DNA from: CAZMGT01 sp964565895 | GTDB lineage: Bacteria; Armatimonadota; Zipacnadia; UBA1398; CAZMGT01 | Assembly: GCA_964565895.1 (NCBI GenBank) | Contig: CAZMGT010000049.1 | Location: 1 to 28,890 of the forward strand | DNA: 28,890 nt | Direction of reading: 5' to 3' | Part shown: positions 8,115 through 16,685 of the stretch, one piece after another | Numbering within the stretch: the stretch's first letter is position 1 | Layout: each line of letters opens with the position of its first letter | Position numbers and translations under genes: made by a program | The notes under the pieces: model-generated | The model's database searches: none | What the model saw: only the letters and a program-made list of their open reading frames with translations | Told to the model about the DNA's origin: nothing

Positions 8115-11100
8115 ATGGGCAAGGTGGTTCGCATACTCTGCGCAGTGGTTCTTGCCGCGGCGGTCGTCGCTGCGCTGTCCACCCCGCTTGGGCTGTGGCG
8201 CAGCCGCGGCGGCCTGTCCCACGAAGCTCTTGCGGCATCGGCCGACGCTCAGGCGCGCGCCCTGGCCGCGCGGGTCCTCAAGGCCACGGGCGTAAAGGGC
8301 GGGTTGATCGTCCACATCGGCTGCGGCGAGGGAAGGCTCACCGCGGCGCTCCGCGCCAACGAAAGCTACCTCGTCCACGGGCTGGACACGAGCGCGGACA
8401 ACGTCAAGCGCGCGCGGGAGTACATTCGCTCGCGCGGACTGTATGGCCCGGTGTGCGTGGACCGGCTAACGTCGCGCCGGCTGCCATATATCGACAACCT
8501 GGTTAACCTCGTCGTCTCGGAAGACCTGGGCCAGGTGTCGATGTCCGAAGTGATGCGCGTGCTCGCCCCGAACGGGGTGGCATATATCAAGCGCGGCATG
8601 CGCTGGGAGAAGACGGTTAAGCCGCGGCCGAAGGAGATCGACGAGTGGACGCACTTCTTCCACGACGCCACGGGCAACGCCGTGGCCAACGACCTCGTCG
8701 TCGGCCCGCCGCGCCATATGCAGTGGGTGGGCAGCCCGCGCTGGGCGCGCCACCACGACCACATGGCGAGCCTAAGCGCCCTCGTCTCGGCCAACGGGCG
8801 GATTTTCTACATCTTCGACGAGGGCCCCACGCAGTCCATCCAGCTTCCGCCGAAGTGGATGCTCATTGCCCGCGATGCGTTTAATGGGACGATTTTGTGG
8901 AAGCGGCCCATTCCCCGCTGGTATCCGCATCTTTGGCCGCTAAAGAGCGGCCCGGCGCAGCTTACCCGGCGCCTCGTTGCTGTGGGCGACACGGTGTTTG
9001 TCCCGTTGGGGATCGACGCGCCGGTAAGCGCGCTCGACGCGGCCACGGGGAAGGTTCTGCGCACATACCCGGGAACGGCCGCCGGCGAGGAGCTTTTGTG
9101 GAGCGAGGGCGTGCTCGTCGTCGTAGCCAACCCCAACTGGAAGCCCGTGCTCTATAAGGAGGAGTCGGTGCACTGTTGGACGGAGAGAGACCGCGCGAGC
9201 AAGACCTGGGGCTGGGACGAGAAAGACCGCTGGCTTGTCGCGTTTGAGGCGCGCACAGGGCGCGAGCTGTGGCGGATAAAGAAGCCCGTCGTTCCCCTCG
9301 CCCTTGCCGCGGACAACGAGCGCGTGTTCTTCCACGATGGCGAGCGCGTCGTTTGCGTGGGCTTGCGCGACGGCAAGGTGCGTTGGCAGTCCGAGCCAAT
9401 CCCGCGTGTGGAGCTCGTCCCCACGGGCTATTCGCCGCACATGGTTGTCTACAAGGACGTTGTCCTGTTCTCGGGCAAGAAGGGCTCCCTGTTTGCTCTT
9501 TCCGCGGACACGGGGAAGACGCTATGGAGCTCTAAGCTGCCCAGCTCCGGCCATTTCTGCCCCGAGGACATATTTGTCCTGGACGGCCTGATCTGGGCGG
9601 GGGAGATCGCCTCGGCCAGGCAAAGCGGCGTATTTTCGGCAATAGATGTGCGCACGGGCGAAGTGAAGGTTCAGTTTCCACCGGACATCAAGACGTTCTT
9701 CATGCACCAGCGCTGCTACCCGAGCAAGGCCACCGTGCGCTATCTCATTCCCTCGCGCACGGGCACGGAGTTCATCGACCCCAAAAAGCACCACTGGATT
9801 TTGCACCACTGGGTGCGTGGGGGGTGCATCTATGGGGTAATGCCGTGCAACGGGCTTTTGTATACCCCGCCGCATAGCTGCGCGTGCTACTATCAGTCCA
9901 AGCTGTGCGGTTTTTGCGCGCTGGCGCCGGAGCGGCCCGGGGCGAGAGTGCCGAAGGAGATTCCGGACGAGGAGCGGCTGGAGCGCGGCCCGGCCTATGG
10001 CCAGTTGCCCCAGGCCACGCCCGCGGGGCCCGAGGAGTGGCCCACCTACCGCCACGACATGGAGCGCAGCGGGCGGACGGACGTCTCCCTCCCCACCGAC
10101 CTCAGGGAAAAATGGGCGAGGGAGCTTGGGGGCAAGCTGAGCGCGGTGGTCGTCGCCCTGGGCAAGGTGTTCGTTGCCAAGGTGGACGAGCACACGCTCT
10201 ACGCGCTTGACGCCCAGTCCGGCGACGTCCTCTGGACGTATACCGCAGGCGGGCGGATCGACTCCCCGCCGACGATCTACCAGGGCCTGGTGCTCTTCGG
10301 CTCGGCCGATGGCTGGGTCTACTGCCTGCGCGCGTCCGACGGCGAGCTGGTGTGGCGGTTCCGCGTCGCTCCCCTCGACCGCCGGCTGGTGGCCAACGAG
10401 CAGGTGGAGTCGGTCTGGCCGGTGCACGGGAGCGTGCTCGTGCAAAACGGCGTGCTGTATTGCGTCGCGGGGCGCTCGATGTTCCTCGACGGCGGGCTGC
10501 GTCTTGTTCGCCTTGACCCGAAGACGGGCAAGAAGCTTTCCGAAACGGTAATGGACGACATCGACCCCGAGACGGGCCAGAACCTGCAGGTGAAGATTAA
10601 GATCAAGAAGATGCCCGTGGCCCTGCCGGACATCTTGTCCAGCGACGGCAAGTTCGTCTACATGCGCTCGCAGCGCTTTGACCTTCAGGGCAAGCGCGTA
10701 AAGATCGAACCCGAGCCAGAGACGGACCAGCTCGGCGAAGGGATACATCTGTTCTGCCCCACGAGCTTCCTGGACGACACCTGGTTCCACCGCACATACT
10801 GGATTTACGGAAAAAACGCCGGCGAGGGCTGGGCGGAGTGGTCTGTTCCCGCAAAGTACGTTCCCGCCGGCCGGATACTGACGTTCGACGACACGACGGT
10901 TTACGGCTACGCGCGCGACCTGCCGTTTTACTGCAACTCCTCGGTGCTTGAGTATCGGCTGTTCGCGGCGAACAAGGTCGTGCGCGAGGAGCGGATCAAC
11001 CAGGTGAACAAGGTGCGCATCCCGCAAGGCGTCGTTCACTGGAAGAATCGCGCGCGCCATAAGCCGGAGGAGCTTACCGCGGTGGACTATCGCTGGGAGG

Positions 11101-11423
11101 TCTCGCACCCGCCGCTGCACGTGCGGGCCATCGCGCTTGCCGGAGGGACGCTCGTCGCCGGCGGGCCGCCCGATGTTGTAGACGAGTATTCGATCTTCGG
11201 GCGGTTCTTAGAGCCCGACGCGCGCAAGAAGCTCGAGGACCAAGTCGCCGCGTGGGAGGGCAAGATGGGCGGCGTGCTCTGGCTCGTCTCCGCGAAGGAC
11301 GGCAAGAAGCTCGCCGAGCTTAAGCTAGAGTCCGTCCCGCGGTTCGATGGCTTTGCCGTGGCTTACGGGCGGCTCTACATGTCCACCGACGACGGCAAGC
11401 TGGTCTGCCTCGGGGCGGGCTAG
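8115..11423 (+). CDS. Methyltransferase-like domain fused to PQQ-type beta-propeller, membrane anchored
   Basis: A 1102-residue protein. Residues 5-25 are a hydrophobic signal or anchor. Residues about 45-165 resemble a class I SAM-dependent methyltransferase: IVHIGCGEGR at 65-74, an acidic residue D91 after the second strand, and MRVLAPNGVAYI as the late motif. From about residue 195 to the end is a beta-propeller of the PQQ/BamB type with repeated docking-Trp blades (GRELW, GKVRW, GKTLW, GDVLW, GELVW). Known propellers of this kind are alcohol dehydrogenases or scaffolds; conserved PQQ ligands cannot be confirmed here. GGAG lies eight bases before the ATG. If exported, the methyltransferase fold would lack cytosolic SAM, so a structural role is possible. 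Similar fusions are, to my recollection, found in Planctomycetota-like genomes. Confidence 0.85.
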   Translation: MGKVVRILCAVVLAAAVVAALSTPLGLWRSRGGLSHEALAASADAQARALAARVLKATGVKGGLIVHIGCGEGRLTAALRANESYLVHGLDTSADNVKRAREYIRSRGLYGPVCVDRLTSRRLPYIDNLVNLVVSEDLGQVSMSEVMRVLAPNGVAYIKRGMRWEKTVKPRPKEIDEWTHFFHDATGNAVANDLVVGPPRHMQWVGSPRWARHHDHMASLSALVSANGRIFYIFDEGPTQSIQLPPKWMLIARDAFNGTILWKRPIPRWYPHLWPLKSGPAQLTRRLVAVGDTVFVPLGIDAPVSALDAATGKVLRTYPGTAAGEELLWSEGVLVVVANPNWKPVLYKEESVHCWTERDRASKTWGWDEKDRWLVAFEARTGRELWRIKKPVVPLALAADNERVFFHDGERVVCVGLRDGKVRWQSEPIPRVELVPTGYSPHMVVYKDVVLFSGKKGSLFALSADTGKTLWSSKLPSSGHFCPEDIFVLDGLIWAGEIASARQSGVFSAIDVRTGEVKVQFPPDIKTFFMHQRCYPSKATVRYLIPSRTGTEFIDPKKHHWILHHWVRGGCIYGVMPCNGLLYTPPHSCACYYQSKLCGFCALAPERPGARVPKEIPDEERLERGPAYGQLPQATPAGPEEWPTYRHDMERSGRTDVSLPTDLREKWARELGGKLSAVVVALGKVFVAKVDEHTLYALDAQSGDVLWTYTAGGRIDSPPTIYQGLVLFGSADGWVYCLRASDGELVWRFRVAPLDRRLVANEQVESVWPVHGSVLVQNGVLYCVAGRSMFLDGGLRLVRLDPKTGKKLSETVMDDIDPETGQNLQVKIKIKKMPVALPDILSSDGKFVYMRSQRFDLQGKRVKIEPEPETDQLGEGIHLFCPTSFLDDTWFHRTYWIYGKNAGEGWAEWSVPAKYVPAGRILTFDDTTVYGYARDLPFYCNSSVLEYRLFAANKVVREERINQVNKVRIPQGVVHWKNRARHKPEELTAVDYRWEVSHPPLHVRAIALAGGTLVAGGPPDVVDEYSIFGRFLEPDARKKLEDQVAAWEGKMGGVLWLVSAKDGKKLAELKLESVPRFDGFAVAYGRLYMSTDDGKLVCLGAG

Positions 11424-11474
11424 AAAAAAAACACGCGCGCCCCGCTGCTCGGCATTGCAGCGGGGCGCGTTTTT
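11424..11474. terminator. Bidirectional intrinsic terminator between convergent genes
   Basis: A perfect 13-bp stem (11436-11448 with 11457-11469) with an 8-base loop is followed on the plus strand by five T and preceded by eight A at 11424-11431. The A-run serves as the T-run for minus-strand transcription. It lies between the converging propeller and fucosidase genes and should end both transcripts. Confidence 0.92.
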
Positions 11475-11480
11475 CTTTGC

Positions 11481-12998
11481 CTAGTTCGTCGCTAGCTCGC
11501 CGCGCACGGCGATCTTCAGCACGTAGGCATATTGGCACGGCCGCTCCTGCGGGAGCCAAACGGTAAGCGCCTGCTCGTCGCGCGACCACTTAAGCTTGCC
11601 AGGGCTGCCCAGGAGCGAGATCTCGGCGATGCCGCCAGAGCTGACCTTTTCTCCGGAGCGCAGCGAGGCAATGCGCAGCTTGCCATCCGCGGGCCAACCC
11701 AGGGCGATGGCATAAAGCGTATTGCCGCGCGTGGTAAACCTAATGTCGCTTGCGTCGCAGCTGTCAAACACCCAGCGCCAGTGCTTGCCTTTTTTGCGGC
11801 GGACCTTGTCCAACGAGCCCTCCGCATGGATCTTCCACGGGCGCGTGGCATAGATCGCCTCGCCGTTTAGCTCGAGCCAGCGGCCGATCTCCCTGAGAAT
11901 GTCCTGCTGCGCTTGGGGAATGGTGCCGTCGGCTTTGGGGGAGAGGTTGAGCACAAGGCCCCCGCCGCGGCTGACGCGGTCTACCAAGCCGTCGATGATC
12001 TCGTCCGGCGACCGATACTCTTGCCCCTCGATGTAGCCCCAGGAGCGGGTGCTGATTTTCATGTCGTCGATCCACGGGCGGTCGACAATGGGCGGGCGGT
12101 CGCGGCCCTCCTCGAAGGTGAGCACGCCAAACTCGCGCGGAAAGTTAAACTTTAGCGACACGGGGAGCTTGTTAAGCACCTCAACTTCCTTGCCCTGGTC
12201 CACCGCTCTGTTGAAGTAATGAGCGAGGACATCGAGGGCGATGGGCTCGGTTCCCTGCTCGCGAAACTTGCCCCCGTCGAACCAGATTACATCGGGGAGA
12301 TACTTGTCGATAACCTCCTTTACGCGCGCCTGCCACTGCGCGAGGAAGTCCTCGAACTTGGAGATGTAGTGGTTCCAGTAAAAGTCCGCATAGCGGGGAT
12401 CGAAGATGTCCCACCCCTCTTTTCGCCCGCGTTCGATGTCCTGTTGCTTCGTCGGCAAAAACCAGTCGAACGTGCGGATGTGGTGGAACGTGGCCATGGT
12501 CTTTAGCCCGTGGCGGCGCAGGGCGCGCACGAGGTCGCCGTAAAGGTCGCGCTTGGGCCCCATGGCGCCCACGTTCCAGCGGCTAACATCGCTCGCCCAC
12601 AACGCAAAGCCGTCGTGGTGGACCACGGCGATGCCCGCAAACCGCGCCCCGCTTTGTTTAATCAGCCTCGCCCAGGCGTCCGGGTCGAACCTCTCCGCGC
12701 GAAACATGGGGATAAAGTCCTTATAGCCAAACTGCGACTGCGGCCCGTATGTCTTGCGGTGGTGTTCAAACACCGGATCGCCGGGCTGATACATGCGCTT
12801 GGCATACCACTCGTTGCCAAACGCGGGGACGGCATATACGCCCCAGTGCGCGTAAATGCCGAACTTGGCGTCGATCAGCCACTGCGGTGGCTTGTGCTGA
12901 AGCAGCGAATCCCAGCTCGGCTCATACTTCTGCGCCGCTCCTGCGGAGCACGCCGCAGCAAGCAGCAGAGCAATTGCGCTAAACCAAGCGTTAGCCAT
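11481..12998 (-). CDS. Secreted alpha-L-fucosidase (GH29)
   Basis: A 505-residue exported glycoside hydrolase that removes alpha-L-fucose from the ends of glycans by a retaining mechanism. Residues 1-23 are a signal peptide ending at AAQ. Family 29 landmarks are present: KFGIYAHWGVYAVP (45-58), HHDGFALW (127-134) and the catalytic nucleophile D241 in VIWFDGG. The C-terminal 100 or so residues form the usual small beta domain. AGGAGG precedes ATG 12998 by six bases; an in-frame GTG at 13004 adjoins the SD and is less likely. It has its own promoter and terminator, so it is a single-gene unit. It would supply fucose from algal, plant or mucin-type polysaccharides. Confidence 0.93.
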   Translation of the reverse strand: MANAWFSAIALLLAAACSAGAAQKYEPSWDSLLQHKPPQWLIDAKFGIYAHWGVYAVPAFGNEWYAKRMYQPGDPVFEHHRKTYGPQSQFGYKDFIPMFRAERFDPDAWARLIKQSGARFAGIAVVHHDGFALWASDVSRWNVGAMGPKRDLYGDLVRALRRHGLKTMATFHHIRTFDWFLPTKQQDIERGRKEGWDIFDPRYADFYWNHYISKFEDFLAQWQARVKEVIDKYLPDVIWFDGGKFREQGTEPIALDVLAHYFNRAVDQGKEVEVLNKLPVSLKFNFPREFGVLTFEEGRDRPPIVDRPWIDDMKISTRSWGYIEGQEYRSPDEIIDGLVDRVSRGGGLVLNLSPKADGTIPQAQQDILREIGRWLELNGEAIYATRPWKIHAEGSLDKVRRKKGKHWRWVFDSCDASDIRFTTRGNTLYAIALGWPADGKLRIASLRSGEKVSSGGIAEISLLGSPGKLKWSRDEQALTVWLPQERPCQYAYVLKIAVRGELATN

Positions 12999-13041
12999 AA
13001 GCACCCTCCTTCGCGTATCGTTACATTGTTCTTCTCGTCAG

Positions 13042-13070
13042 AGGATAACAGCGCCGCGCCGCGGTGTGAA
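13042..13070 (-). promoter_or_regulatory. Promoter for the fucosidase gene
   Basis: On the minus strand TTCACA (13070-13065) and TATCCT (13047-13042) are 17 bases apart, matching five and four of six consensus positions. Transcription would start near 13034 and give a leader of about 36 bases. No operator is recognised. Confidence 0.5.
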
Positions 13071-13276
13071 TAGCCTAAGAAGCCGAGGGGGCCCAGCTTA
13101 GTCCGCGCGCCCGTCGCCGGGCGGCGCAGCAGGGCGGAAAAGTCGCCCCGTCGGCCGGCTTCGCTGTGCGGTGCGCCGCGGCGGCGAAGGGAGAGCGTGC
13201 GCCGGCGGCGAAGAGAAAAACCCGCTTGCGCGAAGCCGCGCTGCGCAAAGACGTTGCCAAACAGGGGGGACCACAT

Positions 13277-13570
13277 GTGCCTCGGCGAAGCTCGCACAAG
13301 AAGCTAAGCAAGTGGCTCCTGGGAAATGCCCATAGCGAGGTACACAAGGCGCTGGACTGGCCGCACAAGCTTCTCGGCCGGCGCCACCGCATTTTGTTTC
13401 ACGATCCGCTAAGCGCGATGTTTTTCGGAGCGGCAGCGGCGGCGCGGAGGGGGAAAAACCCGCTCACGGGCGCGGCCGCCGGGGTGGTCCACGTCGCCCA
13501 GGACATGCTCTCCAGCGCGTTTAAGATGCTCAAGCCCCGCCGCCGCAGGCGCAAGTTTCGGCTGTTTTAG
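13277..13570 (+). CDS. Small basic conserved-looking protein, unknown function
   Basis: A 97-residue protein with a protein-like core from residue 15: repeated His and a pattern HSEVHKALDWPHKLLG, then RRHRILFHDPLSA, then a small-residue stretch AAAAA and GAAAGVVHVAQDML, ending in a very basic tail (KPRRRRRKF). I do not recognise the family. The spaced His and Asp (HxxVH, HR..FHDP, HVAQD) could bind metal, and the middle could be membrane associated. The frame is open upstream to 13166, but that part is low complexity. A GTG at 13277 follows AGGGGGGA by about six bases and is the better start. It is divergent from the fucosidase gene. Confidence 0.55.
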   Translation: MPRRSSHKKLSKWLLGNAHSEVHKALDWPHKLLGRRHRILFHDPLSAMFFGAAAAARRGKNPLTGAAAGVVHVAQDMLSSAFKMLKPRRRRRKFRLF

Positions 13571-13949
13571 CGAGTCTCCGTCTTTCTCGCGCAAGCTCGT
13601 AAACAGGGTCTACGGCCCTGGCTTAGGGGGCGGGCCGAACTGCGCTCCGATCCTCCGCAGCCAGCACGCGCGGCATCCTTTATGCGCATACTACAGTGAC
13701 CGGCAGCGCGCGCATGAGCGCCGGGAATGTTAAGGCAAGGCGGCACGCGAGCTTGCAGTCCACCACCTTCGGCAACCGGCGCGCTTACCTCTTCCGCGCT
13801 GGCGTTTCGCGCGCCCTAAGGGACGGATGCGCGCCTGGCGCCCCCGTTCGCCAAGGGATTTGCAAGCCACTGGCCACCGGAAAGGCTTTCGCGCTGCGCT
13901 GTCGCGCCTTTGCCCGCGCGACGCGGGCCTGCTTTCGCGCGCTCCCCTG
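13571..13949. other. Gap between convergent genes
   Basis: About 380 bases with no supported gene. A frame running through it (13696-14241) is mainly antisense to the oxidoreductase gene and has no protein-like features. A small inverted repeat CAGGG...CCCTG lies near 13606-13622. There is no clear terminator with a T-run. Confidence 0.5.
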
Positions 13950-15257
13950 CTACACCTCGAGCTTCCACGGGGGGCGGTATTTTTTGGTGACCAGGGCGTT
14001 TGCCTCCGGGTCGTCGATTATCTGCTCTTTCTCCGCATCCCAGCGCACCAGGCGCCCCACACGCCAGGAGATGTTCATCAGGTGCCCGGGGTTGCTCGCG
14101 TGGTGGCCAGCTTCGACATCGGCAAACGGCTTTGTGTGGTTGCGCACGTTGTTAATGAACACTTCGGCGTGGTTTGGGCCGCGTCCGCGGAACTCCTCGA
14201 CAATCTCGCCCAACTTGCGCCCGCCCTTCGCTTCGGCATAGATGGTGTAGCCCGAGCGCGAGATGCCCATCGAGGCCTCTGTGCCGAAAAACATCTTGCC
14301 GTGGTTGAACCTCTCATACTGACAGCCCCCGCGGAACGTATATTGCAGGACAAACCCCTTCTTGGCCACCGGCCCCGGGCCGTAGTAGCAAATGCCGGAG
14401 AACGTGTCCGGCCACTGCGTGTTTGTGTCCTCAAAGCACAAGAAGCCGCCCATGCCCACGGCGGCGATGGGCTCGGTAACCCCCATGAACCAGTTGACGA
14501 TGTCGTAGTGGTGCACGGCCCAGTCCAGTTGCCACCCTCCGCCGAAGTCGAAGAACCAGTAGTGCCGGGCTAGTTTGTTTGGGTTATAGGGCTGCTTGGG
14601 CGAGGGACCGACCCAAAAGTCCCAGTCCAGCCCCGGGGGCGGGTCGCAGTCCGGGGGCGAGCCGAACCCGGGGTAGAAATAGTCGTAGTCCCACACCTTT
14701 ACCTCGGAGATCTCCCCCAGCTTGCCCGAGCGGACGATCTCCGCGGCCTTCTGATAGTGCTCCCAGCTCCGCTGCTGCGTGCCGATTTGCACGATGCGGT
14801 CGTACTTTTTCGCCGCCTCGACAGCGGCGCGCCCCTCGCCGATCGACGTCCCCAGGGGCTTTTCCACGTAAACGTCCTTGCCCGCCTGGCAGGCGTGGAT
14901 CGTGGGCAGCACGTGCCAGTGGCCGTTGGTGGCCACGATCACTGCGTCGATGTCCTTGTTTTCCAGGAGCTTGCGATAGTCGTGATAGGTGAGGATTTTG
15001 TCGCCGCCTGCGGCCTTCTGCGCGCTGAGCATTCGCGGCTCGTAGACATCGCACACGGCGATGATGCGCGCCCCGGGCACGTGCTGAAACTCCCTGAGCA
15101 GGGCGCGGCCGCGGCCGCCGCAGCCGATAAGCCCCAGGTTAACGGTCTCCGCGGGGCTTTGCTGGGCGCCCGCGGCATAGGGCGACCCCACGGCGAGGGT
15201 CGCCGTTGCCCCAGCGAGAGTGCCGAGAAACTTGCGCCGCGTGGTCTTGCTTGCCAT
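13950..15257 (-). CDS. Tat-exported Gfo/Idh/MocA family oxidoreductase
   Basis: A 435-residue NAD(P)-dependent oxidoreductase. The N-terminus carries a twin-arginine signal (TTRRKFLGTLAG, residues 5-16), so it is folded in the cytoplasm with bound cofactor and then exported. The Rossmann nucleotide loop is GLIGCGGRGR (42-51), and EKP (132-134) is the family's signature lysine motif. The C-terminal part has the GGGWQLDWAVHHYDIVNW segment with the His-Tyr-Asp cluster used in substrate binding. GGGAGG lies eight bases before ATG 15257. It follows the ThuA gene by 40 bases. Tat-exported members with ThuA partners are common in Planctomycetota-like and Bacteroidota genomes and act on sugars or glycosides. 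Exact substrate unknown. Confidence 0.92.
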   Translation of the reverse strand: MASKTTRRKFLGTLAGATATLAVGSPYAAGAQQSPAETVNLGLIGCGGRGRALLREFQHVPGARIIAVCDVYEPRMLSAQKAAGGDKILTYHDYRKLLENKDIDAVIVATNGHWHVLPTIHACQAGKDVYVEKPLGTSIGEGRAAVEAAKKYDRIVQIGTQQRSWEHYQKAAEIVRSGKLGEISEVKVWDYDYFYPGFGSPPDCDPPPGLDWDFWVGPSPKQPYNPNKLARHYWFFDFGGGWQLDWAVHHYDIVNWFMGVTEPIAAVGMGGFLCFEDTNTQWPDTFSGICYYGPGPVAKKGFVLQYTFRGGCQYERFNHGKMFFGTEASMGISRSGYTIYAEAKGGRKLGEIVEEFRGRGPNHAEVFINNVRNHTKPFADVEAGHHASNPGHLMNISWRVGRLVRWDAEKEQIIDDPEANALVTKKYRPPWKLEV

Positions 15258-15297
15258 GACCCTGGCCTCCCTCATAGCGGTATTGCGATAAGCAGGA

Positions 15298-16119
15298 CTA
15301 TTGCTTGGCGCGCCGGCGCGCCTGTTCTTCGGGCAGGGGCGGATACCCTGCCGCCCAGGCTGTGCCTCGGCGAAACAGCTCGGCCACGGGCGGGTTGGAC
15401 AGCGCGCGGGCATCGTGCCCCAACACGCAGTGGAACACGCGCCCCTTGCCATAGGTAAACGCGAAGGCCATGGGGTAGACCTTGCCATCGACCTTCGACC
15501 GCGCGCTGGCCAAAACCTGAACCTCGCGCTCGCCCGTGAGGCAGGTATATAGCTCGTCGTCGGTGTCGAACGACTTCATGCCCGCGGTAATCGGGTGCTC
15601 CGGGGCGACGATTTGTACGCGAAACGGCCCCCTGGGGTCGTGCGCGCGCAGGTTGGGGTCCCACACGCGGCCGGCGAGGTTTTTAAACTCCGGCCAGTCC
15701 TGCCACGCGCCGCAGGCAAAGTGCACGAGCACAAGCCCTCCGCCCCGTTGCACGAAGGCGCGCAAGTTCTCGCGCGCCGCCTCGCCGGGTGCGGGCTGCT
15801 TCCAGTTCATAAAGTGCAAAACGATTGCCTTGTAGCGGGTAATGGCCGGCGAGTCGAGGAAGAACGGGTCCTCGACGATGCGCGCGGCGATGCGCGGGTC
15901 TTGCTGGAGAAGGTCGCGCAACACAGGCGCCGTCTCCCACCAGGCATGGGCGGGATGGTCCATCCCCGTGACAATGAGTACCGGAATTTGCCTGTTCGTA
16001 GGCTGGCCCATACTCTTAGCAGTGCTCCGGGCAGCTAGCGCGCAAACAGCGAACCCGACAAGCACTGCCAGAGCACAGTACACCATGAGCGTTCGAATTC
16101 CCTTCGTCGACGCGATCAT
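15298..16119 (-). CDS. ThuA domain protein, exported
   Basis: A 273-residue protein of the ThuA (trehalose utilisation) family, a class I glutamine amidotransferase-like fold whose reaction is not firmly known. Residues 1-30 hold a hydrophobic signal or anchor. The fold is marked by IPVLIVTGMDHPAHAWWET (45-63), a central GGGLVLVHFACGAW segment, HPITAGMKSF and YGKGRVFHCVLGHD near the end. A GGGGGA SD site stands before ATG 16119. It is the first gene of a two-gene unit with the Gfo/Idh/MocA oxidoreductase. ThuA proteins work in sugar oxidation or keto-sugar pathways, and this pairing supports such a role in the periplasm. Confidence 0.88.
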   Translation of the reverse strand: MIASTKGIRTLMVYCALAVLVGFAVCALAARSTAKSMGQPTNRQIPVLIVTGMDHPAHAWWETAPVLRDLLQQDPRIAARIVEDPFFLDSPAITRYKAIVLHFMNWKQPAPGEAARENLRAFVQRGGGLVLVHFACGAWQDWPEFKNLAGRVWDPNLRAHDPRGPFRVQIVAPEHPITAGMKSFDTDDELYTCLTGEREVQVLASARSKVDGKVYPMAFAFTYGKGRVFHCVLGHDARALSNPPVAELFRRGTAWAAGYPPLPEEQARRRAKQ

Positions 16120-16451
16120 CGTTAATCCCCCTTTCCCTTGCTCGGAGGCGCGCGCCGCTCATGAGCTAGCTCCAAGGGAGCGGCCCGCGCTCGCTTCGTG
16201 CTGCAACAGCCCCGGCGCAGGGCCGCGGTAGCCGGTGCTCCCAAACGCCCGCGGAGCGCAAAGGAGCGGAGAGACTTTTTTTGTCGTTTTTTCCCTTCCC
16301 CGAGCAGGCAAGGCCTCTTTCGTCGTACGCTGGCGCACGATTGCTGTTGGGCTTTTCCCTTTTTCCCGCGGAGAGGCCTTTTTCGCAGCCACCTGTGCTG
16401 GCGAGGAGGAGGGGCGGCGCGAAGCAGAAGCATTTTTTTGAAAGTAAAAGC
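16120..16451. other. Divergent intergenic region, T-rich on the plus strand
   Basis: No supported gene. The stretch 16270-16445 is rich in T-runs and pyrimidine tracts and contains two similar motifs of the form AGGCC(T/C)TTT near 16312 and 16373. Short frames across it are Lys/Pro/Ala rich on the minus strand, as expected from composition. It must contain the ThuA promoter on the minus strand, but no convincing pair of boxes was found. Confidence 0.45.
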
Positions 16452-16481
16452 TTGACAAAGCAAACAAATTCCCTTCATTAT
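16452..16481 (+). promoter_or_regulatory. Strong -35 promoter before the TusA-like gene
   Basis: TTGACA (16452-16457, perfect consensus) is 18 bases from CATTAT (16476-16481, four of six). It sits in the most AT-rich part of this region. A start near 16488 would make a leader of nearly 200 bases before the ATG at 16686. Confidence 0.6.
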
Positions 16482-16524
16482 CCCTAGCCTTTTCTTGTAA
16501 TTGGCAGCGTTCGCTTGCCGCGGT

Positions 16525-16619
16525 GGCTGCCCGGTCGCCTGTTCTCACGACGGCCCGGGCGGCAGCCGGCGCGGCCGAGGGCTATGGCATGGGCGGCTGG
16601 CCCCTGCCACGCTGTTTTT
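16525..16619 (+). promoter_or_regulatory. Structured leader with terminator-like hairpin (possible attenuator)
   Basis: GGCTGCC (16525-16531) can pair with GGCAGCC (16561-16567). Further down GGCATGGG (16586-16593) pairs with CCCCTGCC (16601-16608) with one mismatch and a 7-base loop, and five T follow at 16615-16619. The CAGCC at 16563-16567 can alternatively pair with GGCTG in that loop (16595-16599). This arrangement could switch transcription on and off before the TusA-like gene. No known riboswitch class is recognised. Confidence 0.35.
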
Positions 16620-16685
16620 GCGCTTTGCGTTTTTCGCTCGCGGCGAGCGCGGGGGCGTGGGCTAGACGACTGCCAAGGAGGGAAG

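Noticed and set aside
9522..11120. 532-codon minus-strand frame
   Set aside because: Antisense to the propeller gene, which has strong domain evidence; no recognisable features of its own.
13696..14241. 181-codon plus-strand frame
   Set aside because: Most of it is antisense to the Gfo/Idh/MocA gene and the unique part has no protein-like pattern.
16159..16548. 129-codon minus-strand frame rich in Lys, Ala and Pro, superficially like a basic DNA-binding tail
   Set aside because: The composition follows from the T-rich plus strand; no SD site or domain, and it would overlap the TusA promoter.
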